A DNA stretch of 64,000 bases from Vibrio sp. HDW18 (GTDB lineage: Bacteria; Pseudomonadota; Gammaproteobacteria; Enterobacterales; Vibrionaceae), in assembly GCF_011306175.1 (NCBI RefSeq), contig NZ_CP049914.1:310001-374000 (forward strand), given 5' to 3'. Both the position numbers and the translations under genes were made by a program. Each line of letters starts with the position of its first letter. Positions within the stretch are counted from its first letter, which is position 1. Below the pieces are notes generated by a model. That model did not search any database and was not told the DNA's origin. It worked only from the letters and a program-made list of their open reading frames with translations. Below, one piece after another: positions 1-9,795 of the stretch.

Positions 1-724
1 TATTGCCCTCACCCATAAAGTTCGCCATAAACATCGACTTAGGCGCTTTATACAACTCTTGTGGCGTGCCAATTTGCATAATATCGCCTTGTTTCATCAC
101 GATAACAGTATCCGATACCGCAAAGGCTTCTGCCTGATCGTGCGTCACGTAGAGCGAGGTAATATCAAAACGCTGTTGCAGCTCGCGAATGGTTTCACGC
201 ATGCTGCGGCGCAAGTTGGCATCTAAGTTACTCAAAGGCTCATCAAACAGCAGCACCTTAGGTTTGAGCACCAAAGCACGGGCAAGGGCAACACGTTGCT
301 GCTGGCCGCCGGAAATCTGGTCAACATAGCGTTCACCCATTCCTTCGAGATCAACAATTTTAAGTGCTTCATCAACTCGCTGACGCACTTCTTCACTCGG
401 TAACTTGAGCATCTTTAAGCCATAAGCCACGTTTTCGTACAGAGACATATGTGGGAATAGGGCATATGACTGAAATACCATACAGATATCGCGTTGTTGG
501 ATGGAACGTTCGGTGACATCTTCACCATCGATGAAAATCTGCCCGCTGGTCGGTTTCTCTAAGCCGGCAACCAAACGCAAAACGGTGGTTTTCCCGCAAC
601 CGGAAGGGCCAAGTAGCGTGACTAAGCTGCCTTTTTTGATCTCAAGATCCAAGTTGCCAATCACGGTATTGCTACCAAAGCGTTTGCAGATGTTTTTGAG
701 TACAACAAAGTTTTGTTTTTCCAC
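1..724 (-). CDS. afuC: AfuC/FbpC-type ABC transporter ATP-binding protein (3' end outside window)
   Basis: ATPase subunit of an ABC importer, acting on the cytoplasmic face with the permease just upstream. Visible: Walker A GPSGCGKT near residue 40, Q-loop region [11 protein letters not shown], signature SGGQQQR, Walker B LLFDEP and the switch histidine in YVTHDQ. The GTG at 724 is the best start because GGAGAC lies a few bases upstream; the permease stop is 11 bases before it, so the two are co-transcribed. The C-terminal part, where a TOBE domain would sit, lies beyond base 1. The family is often called iron(III) transporter (FbpC), but the uhp genes next door favour a hexose-phosphate importer of the AfuABC type. 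Family assignment is secure; substrate is inferred. Confidence 0.9.
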   Translation of the reverse strand, partial: MEKQNFVVLKNICKRFGSNTVIGNLDLEIKKGSLVTLLGPSGCGKTTVLRLVAGLEKPTSGQIFIDGEDVTERSIQQRDICMVFQSYALFPHMSLYENVAYGLKMLKLPSEEVRQRVDEALKIVDLEGMGERYVDQISGGQQQRVALARALVLKPKVLLFDEPLSNLDANLRRSMRETIRELQQRFDITSLYVTHDQAEAFAVSDTVIVMKQGDIMQIGTPQELYKAPKSMFMANFMGEGN

Positions 725-735
725 GGTGATGTCTC

Positions 736-2832
736 CTAAGAATCTTGATTGGTGGCTTTGGAACGAGAAACGCGAGCTTCACCGACCAGTAAATCGAACA
801 ACAAAATGATGGCTAACATCACGACAATCAGCACGGAACCGTAGGCGATAGCGATGCCGTACTCACCATCTTCGACTCGGTTCAGAATGTAGGACGTTGC
901 AACGCGGGTTTCCGGTGTAACCAGAAAGATGATCGCACTGACCGTGGTCATCGCCCGCACAAAACTGTACACCAGCGTAGAAAGAATCGCAGGGCGCAGC
1001 AGTGGCAAAATGATGTAGCGAATGGTTTGTAATGAGCTGGCACGTAAGCTCAGTGACGCTTCATCCAATGATTTATCGAGCTGCCCGAGTCCTGCAATAC
1101 CAGAGCGGATCCCCACAGGCACGTTACGCATCACCATTGAGATCACCACAATTGCGGCGGTACCGGTTAAATAAATCGGCGCATCGTTAAACGCCAAGAT
1201 GTAGGAAACGCCTGCCACTGTACCGGGTACGGCAAAGCAGAGCATGGTGGAAAACTCGATCACTTTTTTGCCGTAGAACTGCTGTCTCACCACCACATAA
1301 GCAATCAATAAGCCGAACAGGGCAGTAATCGGAGCGGCCACTCCTGCATAAATCATGGTAGTGATCAGTGACGGCCAAGCGCCATCAGACATGCCATTCC
1401 CAAACAGATTGAGGTAGTTTTTGAAGGTTAGGCTGTAATCGACGCTCCAGTTCACCGTAAAGCTGCCGAAGAAGATGCTGCCGTAGAGCAGAACGTTAAA
1501 GATCATCCACGCATACAAAGTCACAGTGACGCCCAATTTCAGTGAGGTGGGCATCTCTTGCACATCGCCACGGTAGGCTTTACCAGAAATGGTGACGTAG
1601 GAGCGCTGGCCGATCCACAGATACTGCATCACAAAAATCGCGAGTGAGAACAGCAGCAGAACCGAACCGAGTGTGCTGGCAGAAGCGTAATCCAGCTGCG
1701 CCCCTGCAATATAGAAATAGATTTGTGTTGCGAGCACATCAAAGCTGCCGCCCAGTACCAAGGGGTTACTGAAATCTGCCAATGATTGCACGAATATGAT
1801 CAAAAATGAGTTGGCTAACGCGGGCTTAAGCAGTGGCATGATAATGCCGAAGAAGGTTTGATAGCGGTTGGCTTTAAGCGTATAGGCAGCCTCTTCCAAT
1901 GAAGGGTGCAGTGACTTGAGTGCGCCATCCAAAATCATGAAGGACATAGGCGCAAACGCCAGCACTTGTGCGAGCCAAATCCCCGTGAAGCCGTACAGCC
2001 AGTTGGTTTTCTGTAAACCAAACCAATCGACCATCAACTCAGTGATATAACCCGAACGACCCAGCATTAAAGTCACGCCCAACCCGACAATAAAGGGCGG
2101 TGTCACGATCGGTAAAATGGAAAATACACGCGCGATAAAGGCGGAGCGTTTGGCAATACGTGTGGTGTAAATGGCAAAAATCAGTCCGAAGAAGGTGGCG
2201 CCAACGCCTACCGCAATACCGAGTACAATCGAGTTGTAAATGACGGTGAGGGTATGAGACTGGGACAGGATCGTCATGAACTGCCATGCAGTCCAGTTGC
2301 CCATGTCATCTTTAAACATCGGCAGGAAAATGGCGATGCTCGGATAAACAATAAAAATCACAATCAGCAGAATGATGCTGATCAGTGAGCTAATGACAAA
2401 CTGGTCGCCACCGAGGTATTCCAAGCGAGCGAAAGCCAGCGTCATAATAGCACCAAGGGCAGTGAACAGAATGATGCTGGAATAACCCAATCCTTTACCG
2501 CTTAGCCAAGCGCTGAGCAAAATGGCCAGCATACAGAAGCTAGAGTAGGCAATATCGAGATAGTGGCGGTTTGTGTACTGACGTCCCTGAGCTTGCCGAG
2601 GTCGAAAGGCGAGCAATAAAGGCAAACTAAACCAGAACCAAGAAATGTTTGGTTCACTCCAACCCATGGCGGCATAAAATTCATCTGGAGTGGATTCAAA
2701 TAGCCCATAATCCAGAGCAAAGGATGGCAGAAGAATAAAGCTAAACAGCACCGCAGCCAGCCAGTAAAAAACCGGATCGGTTTTGACTGGCTGGTGGAGT
2801 GTCAGTTTCAGCGCTTGAGAAGGCTCATGCAT
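736..2832 (-). CDS. afuB: AfuB/FbpB-type ABC transporter permease, two fused permease domains
   Basis: About 698-residue inner-membrane protein with two permease domains in one chain. Each carries an EAA-type coupling loop: [15 protein letters not shown] near residue 320, followed by LPL-like sequence, and [15 protein letters not shown] near residue 610. Many hydrophobic segments, including an extra N-terminal group. I chose the ATG at 2832 because AAGG stands seven bases before it; a TTG two codons upstream would be too close to that ribosome site. It would work with AfuC and a periplasmic binding protein, but here the binding-protein gene survives only as a 3' stub fused to uhpC, so the transporter probably lacks its partner unless another protein substitutes. 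A 109-bp gap with a GC-rich hairpin separates it from that stub. Confidence 0.92.
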   Translation of the reverse strand: MHEPSQALKLTLHQPVKTDPVFYWLAAVLFSFILLPSFALDYGLFESTPDEFYAAMGWSEPNISWFWFSLPLLLAFRPRQAQGRQYTNRHYLDIAYSSFCMLAILLSAWLSGKGLGYSSIILFTALGAIMTLAFARLEYLGGDQFVISSLISIILLIVIFIVYPSIAIFLPMFKDDMGNWTAWQFMTILSQSHTLTVIYNSIVLGIAVGVGATFFGLIFAIYTTRIAKRSAFIARVFSILPIVTPPFIVGLGVTLMLGRSGYITELMVDWFGLQKTNWLYGFTGIWLAQVLAFAPMSFMILDGALKSLHPSLEEAAYTLKANRYQTFFGIIMPLLKPALANSFLIIFVQSLADFSNPLVLGGSFDVLATQIYFYIAGAQLDYASASTLGSVLLLFSLAIFVMQYLWIGQRSYVTISGKAYRGDVQEMPTSLKLGVTVTLYAWMIFNVLLYGSIFFGSFTVNWSVDYSLTFKNYLNLFGNGMSDGAWPSLITTMIYAGVAAPITALFGLLIAYVVVRQQFYGKKVIEFSTMLCFAVPGTVAGVSYILAFNDAPIYLTGTAAIVVISMVMRNVPVGIRSGIAGLGQLDKSLDEASLSLRASSLQTIRYIILPLLRPAILSTLVYSFVRAMTTVSAIIFLVTPETRVATSYILNRVEDGEYGIAIAYGSVLIVVMLAIILLFDLLVGEARVSRSKATNQDS

Positions 2833-2941
2833 GGTCAAACCTTATTATTGAGTCGCACTTAACCTGCCCGCAAGCTGTGAGCAGGCTAAGTGTCATGAGA
2901 GAAATACCGCCACCGAGTGAAGGTGCGACTACGATTTCGGG

Positions 2942-3814
2942 TTAGTTACCCATTTTGATTTCGTTAACCCACTTGGTGATCAAACGCTTACGCTCATCAG
3001 AAGAGCCGTAGGTTTCCATATCGTAATTGATCAGTTTGAGTGTTTTCGGATCGAGCGCATTCGGCGACTGTTCCGCTTGGGTGTTGGTCAAGATTTGGTA
3101 GGAGTCCCCTTGTTTCCATGCCACTTCTTGGCCTTCTTTTTCGTGTTCCAGTTCAAGGGCATCACCGCGCCATTCGCCGACCGAAGGCAACCCCATTTCG
3201 GTCGGTTTCTCTTGGATGCGATAACAGAGCCAAAGCCCAACAAAAATTGCAATCCCGCCCGCAAACAAGAACCCGTAACGCCAGCCAAAGGTTAAGCTGA
3301 TAAAACCAATCACGATGGGGATCAATGCGCCACTTAAGTTGTGGCAAGTATTCCAAATTGACCACCAAAAGCCCCGTTCGCTACGCGAATACCAGTGTGT
3401 GAGCACCTTGGCACACGCAGGCCAGCCCCAGCCTTGAAAAAAGGCATTCGCCGTCCATAACAAGGTAAAAGCTAACAAGGACGAACTTAAACCAAAAGCC
3501 ATGTTGATGATGCCCGTGGCTATCAGCCCCAATCCCATGAAATAGCGCGAGCGGGAGCGGTCAATCATCAAACCCGAAACAAATTTTGACACCCCGTAAG
3601 TGAGGTAGAACAGCGTACCGAGAAAGCCTAAATCTGAGTAAGCGAGTCCTAACTCACTGAGCATTTGCGGCATCGCAAAATTGAAGCTTTTACGTGTCAG
3701 GTAGAACACGCCATAACCGACATACATGGAAATCATCAAATGAATGCGCCAGTGGCGATAAGCCTGATCGATTTCCATCGTTCCTATGGGCTGTACCTTG
3801 GGTACAATCTTCAT
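2942..3814 (-). pseudogene. uhpC: uhpC'-'afuA fusion: half of sugar-phosphate sensor UhpC joined to AfuA C-terminus
   Basis: Open 290-codon frame made of two unrelated parts. Residues 1 to about 229 match the amino half of UhpC, the membrane sensor of external glucose-6-phosphate (MFS fold; YLTRKSFNFAMP, KFVSGLMIDRS, NAFFQGWGWP, then the loop MGLPSVGEWRGDALE). E. coli UhpC continues for roughly 210 more residues and six membrane segments; these are absent. Residues ~230-290 are soluble and read like the end of a periplasmic binding protein (AEQSPNALDPKTL, LINYDMETYG, KWVNEIKM). Related genomes carry uhpC then afuA in this direction, so an in-frame deletion of about 1.5 kb is the simplest explanation. 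AAGGAC before the ATG supports the start. The product would have about six membrane helices and a misplaced tail, so sensing is probably lost. Confidence 0.85.
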
Positions 3815-3905
3815 ATTGCTTGTCCTTATTGAGTTTTATCCTAATCAAGTAAGGTCGGAAAAACATGGGAAGGAGTTGTATTCATCTAGGAAATTCTCCT
3901 AGTTT

Positions 3906-5465
3906 TTAGGCATTTGTTAACGGTTTTGTGGGTAAGTTAACAATTATTCGCGTGCCAGTTTGGAAACTGGGCGACGTCATCATTAATTGGCCGCCGAGTG
4001 CGGATACGCGCTCGCTCAATCCTTTTAAGCCTTGTCCGCGCACACGCCAGTCGGGGGGTAAACCAATGCCATCGTCTTTGACTTCCAGCACCATTTCACT
4101 ACCCGGAAACAGGCTAATGTGTACGTGGTTCGCTTTGGCATGCTTGGAAATATTGTTCAGTAATTCCTGCACAACTCGATACAAAGTCACCCGCGTGGTA
4201 TCGTCCAGCTTTTGTGGATTCACCCCCATATTGAGACGAACCGTAATACTTTGTTCGGCAAAACGCATTTCTTGCACCAGCTGACGAATCGCATGTTCTA
4301 ACCCGAGTTCATCCAAAATGTGCGGTCGCAACTGCTTTAAAAGTTGTCGAGTGGATTGATGAATACGCATGGCGAGCGACTGCACGCTGGACGCTGCTTG
4401 CTTGGCTTGATCGTTACTGGCTAAACGTTCAGCGAGCATGGATTGAATTTGAATCGCGGTAATGTTTTGGCCGATCTCATCATGCAGTTCACGGGCAACC
4501 GATTTACGGATTTGTTCTTCCACTGAGACGAGCTGGCGCGCGAGATCTTGCTTCTCATGCAGCTCTTTGGCTAAACGGGTGTTCATTTTGTGCAGTAATA
4601 AAGAAAGCTGGTGCTGGCGGCTAATGGCGATACCCAGCCCAAGTCCCACGAATGCTTGGCTCGACATAAAAATCAGCAGCTCTTGATCCGAAGAGAATGA
4701 ACCACTGAACTGGCGTGCAGTTGCAAGCAGAATGCAGTTTAAGCTGCTCGCCAACACACCACCTTGCCAACCATAGCGATAGGCAAGAAAAATCGTCGGT
4801 AGCAAGATGATCAATAGGGCAAAGGGTTTCATCTGTTCAAGCAACGTCAGCTCAGCCAGCAGCCCTAAGCTGAAAAACACTAAGCTCCATACCAGCATTT
4901 TCGGCTTAAGTTTCACATCGTGGTGAATCAGTTGTGGAGAGAGGGGATTCCACGTTTGGTGACGGAGATAGTCGGCCACCAGATACAAAAATGGTGTTAG
5001 CACGATGCCTCCCGTGAGCGAAGCGATGCTCACAGCAATTAACGTATCCGCCCCCATGTGTAGCGGTTTCGCCAACAAGGTAAAAGTCAGGCCAACCAAA
5101 ATGGTGTGCAGCAGCACCAGTGCAACGATCAGCAGCAACTTTTGCCAGTACAGGTTTAATTTCTGCCAATGCTGGCGGGCAATGGTCGCGGCCAGCCAAA
5201 CCAACCAAGGAATTAGCAGCATCAAAAGGCTGGACTGTTCTGGGAGCAACACCAAGATCGCGCCAGCCAAGAGTATATCACTCAGTAACCAAACCCAAGT
5301 ATGGGTTGGGCGTGCTAATAAATAGACCGCCAAGCGTAAGCCGGTGGGAAAAAGCAGATAGGCTTGTAGTGGATTGTGGCTCAAATATTGGCTGATGTTC
5401 CATAGGCTAAATTGACTAATACTGTAGAGAACAAAAGCAAAAATTAGTGGAAACAGCTTCGCCAT
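3906..5465 (-). CDS. uhpB: UhpB-type sensor histidine kinase
   Basis: 519 residues. The first ~280 are hydrophobic and form a MASE1-like membrane sensor module with about eight helices. A linker helix follows, then a HisKA_3 dimerisation domain with the phosphorylated histidine at H328 (ARELHDEIGQ), and a HATPase domain with the N box in LLNNISKHAKA and glycine motif DDGIGLPPDW. In E. coli UhpB takes its input from UhpC and phosphorylates UhpA to switch on sugar-phosphate uptake. It lies 9 bases after uhpA and about 90 bases before the fused uhpC gene, so one operon is likely. UhpB looks complete, but its input partner is truncated here, so the pathway may be off or unregulated. Confidence 0.93.
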   Translation of the reverse strand: MAKLFPLIFAFVLYSISQFSLWNISQYLSHNPLQAYLLFPTGLRLAVYLLARPTHTWVWLLSDILLAGAILVLLPEQSSLLMLLIPWLVWLAATIARQHWQKLNLYWQKLLLIVALVLLHTILVGLTFTLLAKPLHMGADTLIAVSIASLTGGIVLTPFLYLVADYLRHQTWNPLSPQLIHHDVKLKPKMLVWSLVFFSLGLLAELTLLEQMKPFALLIILLPTIFLAYRYGWQGGVLASSLNCILLATARQFSGSFSSDQELLIFMSSQAFVGLGLGIAISRQHQLSLLLHKMNTRLAKELHEKQDLARQLVSVEEQIRKSVARELHDEIGQNITAIQIQSMLAERLASNDQAKQAASSVQSLAMRIHQSTRQLLKQLRPHILDELGLEHAIRQLVQEMRFAEQSITVRLNMGVNPQKLDDTTRVTLYRVVQELLNNISKHAKANHVHISLFPGSEMVLEVKDDGIGLPPDWRVRGQGLKGLSERVSALGGQLMMTSPSFQTGTRIIVNLPTKPLTNA

Positions 5466-5474
5466 AGTTAACCT

Positions 5475-6101
5475 TTAACCTTCCACGAGCAGGTGGTGCT
5501 GCAAAGCAAAGCGGATCACATCCACGTTATTGGTTAGATTTAATTTGCTCAAAATGTTGGCTCGATGAACGTGAACGGTTTTGTGGCTAAGAAACAGCGT
5601 TTGCGCGATCTCTTTCACCTCTTTGCCTTGTACCAATAAATCAAACACTTCTACTTCGCGCTTGGTGAGGTCGGCAAGCACATTATTGATATCGGGATTA
5701 CTCAAATTGACCAAAGCATCGGCGCACAAATATCGTCTGCCAGAGGCAACGGTACGAATGGCACTCACCAGCTCACTCGGGCCACAACGTTTTGAAAGAT
5801 AACCTTGTGCACCTGCATCCAGAGCTTTTTTCACAAACGAAGCGGAATCATAAATACTAAGAATGATAGCTTTAAAATTGGGGTTATGTTGATGCAAACG
5901 TTCTAGCAGATTCAGACCATTTTCATCCGGCATTGAAATATCAATGATGGCCACATCGACAGGAGAACCTATCAAGGCATGAAATGCTTCTTTTGCACTC
6001 TCATATTCACCTTGTACCATTATATCTTGCTCAAGATTGAGTAACTGAGCGAAGCCTGAACGAACAATCGTATGGTCATCAATGAGTGCAATTGTAATCA
6101 T
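5475..6101 (-). CDS. uhpA: UhpA-type response regulator (NarL/LuxR family)
   Basis: 208 residues. Receiver domain with acidic pocket D8-D9, phospho-acceptor D54 (IIDISMPDENG) and conserved K104 (YLSKRCGP). The C-terminal part is a LuxR-type helix-turn-helix (DLTKREVEVFDLLVQGKEVKEIA, then LFLSHKTVHVHRANI). It receives phosphate from UhpB and in E. coli activates the hexose-phosphate transporter gene uhpT. No uhpT is seen here; the likely target would be the afu genes of the same cluster. It is first in the operon; no strong ribosome site is visible before the ATG. The gene is intact. Confidence 0.92.
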   Translation of the reverse strand: MITIALIDDHTIVRSGFAQLLNLEQDIMVQGEYESAKEAFHALIGSPVDVAIIDISMPDENGLNLLERLHQHNPNFKAIILSIYDSASFVKKALDAGAQGYLSKRCGPSELVSAIRTVASGRRYLCADALVNLSNPDINNVLADLTKREVEVFDLLVQGKEVKEIAQTLFLSHKTVHVHRANILSKLNLTNNVDVIRFALQHHLLVEG

Positions 6102-6780
6102 ATGGTGGTATTCGTTGAATCAATTAATATTTACAAAAGTGTAATGTTTTTGTGTTGTGACAGCTGAGACATACTGCACGAAGAGTTACTTCGCGATAAT
6201 AAAAATAGAATTGTTGTTGTCCGTTCAACTTTAAAATGCTGGTTTTCAATATGTTAACATTATGGTTAATTCTGGACGTGGGGAGCTGTAAACAGTAGGC
6301 CAATTTTTGACATGAAATAAACCGACGCACTGTTGGTATAAATTGCCAACGTTGATATAGCTGTGAATGAAAAAAGATAACCAGATAAAAACCAATAAGG
6401 TTTTTATCTCTACGGCAAAGTTTGAATCGCCTCATACTTAGGAGAGCTTAAATCCATTTTAATAGAGCGACTCAATAGCCACAGTGGTGATACGATACGA
6501 TACGATGTTAGTAAAAAAAGTCTCTAAAGATTTGGCCTCCCCCGAAGCGCGGCAAAATTGGCTAGCTTATTGGTTTAAGTGGGGCACGAGGTGAGGCTGC
6601 GTCGGGTCTGGCGATGGTTATACAACATGCACTGCCTGCTTATAGGCTGGCGGCCTTTTAGCGGTGGTGATTGTGGTTATTGATAACTTGATCAGCGCAC
6701 AGTTTTAATCCGAAGCTAAAAAATAAGGCGACCACAAATAGGTCGCCTTATGGCATTTTAACGACAATCTACTTAAACGA
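6102..6780. other. Intergenic region between uhpA and gsk
   Basis: About 680 bases with no convincing gene. The left part should hold the uhpA promoter (minus strand). A minus-strand frame at 6124-6435 has a cysteine-rich, low-quality translation and I do not accept it. At 6488-6507 the word GATAC is repeated three to four times. It runs into a 29-codon plus-strand frame, 6505-6594 (MLVKKVSKDLASPEARQNWL...), which then stops; the text just after it reads ASGLAMVIQHALP in another frame. This could be a decayed gene fragment, but I do not recognise it. The right edge is the gsk terminator. Confidence 0.5.
6716..6750 (-). terminator. Intrinsic terminator of gsk
   Basis: Ten-base stem TAAGGCGACC / GGTCGCCTTA with a 7-base loop, followed on the minus strand by a run of six T (A run at 6718-6723 on the plus strand). 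It lies about 30 bases after the gsk stop. Confidence 0.85.
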
Positions 6781-8085
6781 TTAACGGTCCCAATACGCTT
6801 CTTCTAAACTATCTTCACGCTCAGGCAGGGCACGTGATAAGCGAGGTGAGTGCTGGGTTAATACTTCGTAACTGACTCGGTTGGCGTATTTACACACTTG
6901 TGAAAGTGATGAGTAGGTTAAATAGGGCAGTTCATGCTTGGCTGAATTTGGCACGTTACGTTGGTGATAGGTATTGGCGGCCATATCATGCAGCAGTGCT
7001 GAAAGTGCGCCATCGCCAGCGCCATTGGTGTTTTTGATCTCCAGCGGGCCGCCTAAGTAGGGACCAATGAAAGAGTATATTTTGAGTGGTTGTTGGCAAT
7101 CTTGTTTACGCATCGCACGGCTGAATTCATATTGATTAAATTGCGCAATATGGCCAGCGAGCAGTGGCAGTTCCGTTTCACGTTTGGCCGACTCTTCAAT
7201 ATAGCCAGCCATATATAAGCCATCAGGACCTGCGGTACACAACACCAAGTCAACCCATTGCAGCGCTTGGTCTGCGGCCAGTAGTGGATCGCTTTCACCC
7301 GTGAGTGCCGCACCCTCTTCTTCATTCATGGCGACCACAGTGATGTGCTCTTTTAAATAGTTTTGCCACCACTCGGCTTTGCCTTCAATCACATATTTGG
7401 TGCCAAGGGTGAGAACCACCGGAATTGAGCGCGCTTTGGCAATCTCAATCGCGCGTTGCACCGCTTGTGGCATTGGGTCTTCTGGTTTACCGCGCATTAA
7501 ATAAGATGACACCACCAACGCGGAGGCTTTCTCAAACACGTCTGCTGGAATATTTTCCGGGCGTAGTTGATTCATATGCCCTTCATTAATCGCAAAGGTG
7601 CGTTCTCCATCACGCGAAATCAGCGTATAGCAGCGTCCAATCGGACCATCGACCGTTTGTAAGTGGTTGAGATTCATTCGTGATGATGTGCGGCATAGAT
7701 AGCGATAAGCATAAGAGCCGACTTCAATATTTTTTGACATCACGCCAAGCAACACCGATTTGCTATCGGCCAGTACTGAGTAATTGTGCAGCGTGTTACC
7801 TATGGTGTCACCCGGATACTGATGAGTGATTAATCCGCGCTCAACCAATTCCTTATACAACGCATCGGCTTTGCTCTCTTCAAGCACCAGTGAGTGGCCT
7901 TTACTGAGATCGTAGCGAGCTAAGAACTCGTCATCGACGCGCGCTTCGATATCGACAATCGTTTGTCCTACGCCGACTATGGTGGGTCGATGCAGTTTAG
8001 GAGCGGGCTGGAGTTGGTTGATAAGTGGATCTCGGGCGTGAGTTGGAAAGTAGTGCTTAGATTTGCGCTGGCCAGGAAACTTCAT
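6781..8085 (-). CDS. gsk: Inosine-guanosine kinase
   Basis: 434 residues, the same length as E. coli Gsk and clearly similar throughout (MKFPGQRKSKHYFPTHARDP at the start, LPEREDSLEEAYWDR at the end). PfkB/ribokinase fold with the catalytic signature NTNGAGDGALSALL near residue 355, where the Asp acts as base. It phosphorylates inosine and guanosine to IMP and GMP in purine salvage. There is no ribosome site before the ATG; instead the ATG overlaps the stop of a small upstream frame (ATGA), which suggests coupled translation if that frame is real. An intrinsic terminator follows. Confidence 0.95.
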   Translation of the reverse strand: MKFPGQRKSKHYFPTHARDPLINQLQPAPKLHRPTIVGVGQTIVDIEARVDDEFLARYDLSKGHSLVLEESKADALYKELVERGLITHQYPGDTIGNTLHNYSVLADSKSVLLGVMSKNIEVGSYAYRYLCRTSSRMNLNHLQTVDGPIGRCYTLISRDGERTFAINEGHMNQLRPENIPADVFEKASALVVSSYLMRGKPEDPMPQAVQRAIEIAKARSIPVVLTLGTKYVIEGKAEWWQNYLKEHITVVAMNEEEGAALTGESDPLLAADQALQWVDLVLCTAGPDGLYMAGYIEESAKRETELPLLAGHIAQFNQYEFSRAMRKQDCQQPLKIYSFIGPYLGGPLEIKNTNGAGDGALSALLHDMAANTYHQRNVPNSAKHELPYLTYSSLSQVCKYANRVSYEVLTQHSPRLSRALPEREDSLEEAYWDR

Positions 8086-8318
8086 TTTGAAAGTGCGGAT
8101 TGAAAATTTTCGCGGATCATATCACAAATTCGATCGATTACTTTCATTTTATTACCGCGAGAAGTGAGCTTGATCAGCTCCGAGGGTTTGGTTGATGGGA
8201 CGATCGTTATCATCCCTGTCGAACAAATCTGGCCAAAATTGGGAGAAAAAGGCCATGGCAAGGGATGTTTGAGCGAGAGCATCATCGAGCAATAAGCCAG
8301 TGCAGAGGCACTGGCCAT
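8082..8318 (-). CDS. Possible small protein translationally coupled to gsk
   Basis: Fills the gap between the creA-like gene and gsk, and its stop overlaps the gsk start (ATGA). From the ATG at 8318 it would give 78 residues, ending in a plausible amphipathic helix (RGNKMKVIDRICDMIREN). The frame is open back to 8399, inside the creA-like gene, but the only start there is a TTG. No ribosome site is obvious at either start. I do not recognise the sequence. It may be a real small gene, or only leader sequence of gsk. Confidence 0.35.
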   Translation of the reverse strand: MASASALAYCSMMLSLKHPLPWPFSPNFGQICSTGMITIVPSTKPSELIKLTSRGNKMKVIDRICDMIRENFQSALSK

Positions 8319-8353
8319 ATCGATACAGAGTGTAACCTGGAGAGTGGATTTAC

Positions 8354-8824
8354 TTAATTTGCTGGTGGGCTCGGTTGAACATATGCGGCGGTTCCCCAAA
8401 GTGGCACGGTAGATAGACTGTGCTTGAAACTGCCATCGGTTTCTTTGGTGGTATAAGACAAATAGAGCAGGGTTTGATTATCCGCATCATAGATCCGTCT
8501 TACTTTCATCGATTTGAAAAAAATGCTTTTGGATTTTTTAAATACGATTTCGCCGGATTTGCTCTTATTAATTTGCGCAATCATGGTTGGGGTGATTTCA
8601 CCGGTTTGACGGCACGAGATCGAACTGTCACTGGGATCCGATAGGCTCAAATTGGCTTCAATAGACGCAATATGACATGTCACACCCGTGACAATATCAT
8701 CGCTTAAATTTTCAATTTTCACATCTTTGAGCGTGAAAATTCCAAGCGATACATCACCCACTTCATTGTCAGAACAGCCGGTGAGTAGGGCGACGATAAA
8801 CATCGTAGCTAGGCATTTTTTCAT
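8354..8824 (-). CDS. creA: CreA-family putative lipoprotein
   Basis: 156 residues. An N-terminal signal with a lipobox-like ALLTGCSDN (Cys near 17) suggests an acylated periplasmic lipoprotein. The rest matches E. coli CreA in spacing and words: VTCHIASIEA, SISCRQTGEI, IVFKKSKSIFFKSMKVRRIYDA, LLYLSYT. The four cysteines of the mature protein region match that family. CreA's role is not established; it is unrelated to catabolite repression despite the name. AGGAG five bases before the ATG supports the start. It may be co-transcribed with gsk, 270 bases downstream. Confidence 0.8.
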   Translation of the reverse strand: MKKCLATMFIVALLTGCSDNEVGDVSLGIFTLKDVKIENLSDDIVTGVTCHIASIEANLSLSDPSDSSISCRQTGEITPTMIAQINKSKSGEIVFKKSKSIFFKSMKVRRIYDADNQTLLYLSYTTKETDGSFKHSLSTVPLWGTAAYVQPSPPAN

Positions 8825-9152
8825 TTTAACTCCTGATTAGGCTAAACATGGCTCGCAAAATGGCACTGGCGAGTGTTCGCTCACCATACTCACAAGGTCA
8901 GCGCAACAAATTGGCAAGAGCGCCCCGATTGCGCTAAGCATCATATGCTGCTGCAGCGTACCGTTTTCGTGGCAACATCATACGGATTTTCTGCTCGCAA
9001 TGCAGCCAAAGCAAGCATTGGGTGAGATAATTCACTTCTCAATGCCAGCTTACAAGGGATTAAAGCTTGTCGCAGCGGGGTGGGATGAGTATGCTGCCCC
9101 TAATGCAACCGTCATTAAGCATGTTGCGTCACCAACCAAGAAGAAGCCCGCT

Positions 9153-9662
9153 ATGAATCATTCCTCCTCACCTGTGGTTGCGATCAAAAATCAGTGGTTA
9201 CTCAGTCAAGTCGATGTTGAATTTCCAACCACCGAAAGTTTACAAGGGCGCGATATTTACCAGGCTTTAAGCCAAAACACGCACGTGATACCGTTGCCAG
9301 TACAAGCCAGTGATGAGTCGTTACAACAAGAAATTTATCTGGTTGATTTCCATCGCTTAACGGTCTGGTTTGCCTTGTTACAAGCGACGCGCTGTGCCGA
9401 ACCACAGCAACAGTCGCTGTTAGTAGAATTTTTCACGCAAATCATCTATGCCCCACCTTGTCAGCTGTTTGTTGGATTTCATCTGGGTGAGCCTGTCGCG
9501 GCAGGCATGGTTACCGAGTACCAAGGTACGGTGTTGCTGTCGGATCTGGTAGTGAAAGATAATACGCCTTTTGTTGATCCTGAAGTGTTTGCTCAGGCAT
9601 TGTACGCTAAGTGGAAAACGCTGACCGCTAGCAGCGCGGTGCCCTTTCTTGAGTTGGATTGA
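9153..9662 (+). CDS. Conserved hypothetical protein, weak acetyltransferase-like pattern
   Basis: About 169 residues from the ATG at 9153; the frame is open back to 9000 but that stretch looks non-coding. I do not recognise the family with certainty. The segment LFVGFHLGEPVAAGMVTEYQGTVLLSDLVV resembles the central strands of GNAT acetyltransferases, and the preceding FTQIIYAPP and following FAQALYAKWK would fit helices around it, but the acetyl-CoA binding loop is not evident. No signal peptide or membrane segment. It stands alone between the divergent creA-like gene and the HAD gene. Function unknown. Confidence 0.6.
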   Translation: MNHSSSPVVAIKNQWLLSQVDVEFPTTESLQGRDIYQALSQNTHVIPLPVQASDESLQQEIYLVDFHRLTVWFALLQATRCAEPQQQSLLVEFFTQIIYAPPCQLFVGFHLGEPVAAGMVTEYQGTVLLSDLVVKDNTPFVDPEVFAQALYAKWKTLTASSAVPFLELD

Positions 9663-9795
9663 CGGTTTTCACCCGAAAAAAGTGATGTTGGTTGAAGTTA
9701 CGTAAGCCAATGCTCCGATTTCTGTGATTCTGTTAACTCGCACCTTTTTCGCGTGGCAGTGAGAGATACACTGCCAAGAGAATAAAGGAGACGTG

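Noticed and set aside
1..2832. Iron(III) uptake system (Fbp type)
   Set aside because: The protein family allows it, but the tight link to uhpAB(C) favours sugar phosphate; kept only as an alternative.
6124..6435. 103-codon minus-strand frame upstream of uhpA
   Set aside because: No ribosome site, odd composition (many Cys, Tyr, Phe), and it occupies the expected uhpA promoter.
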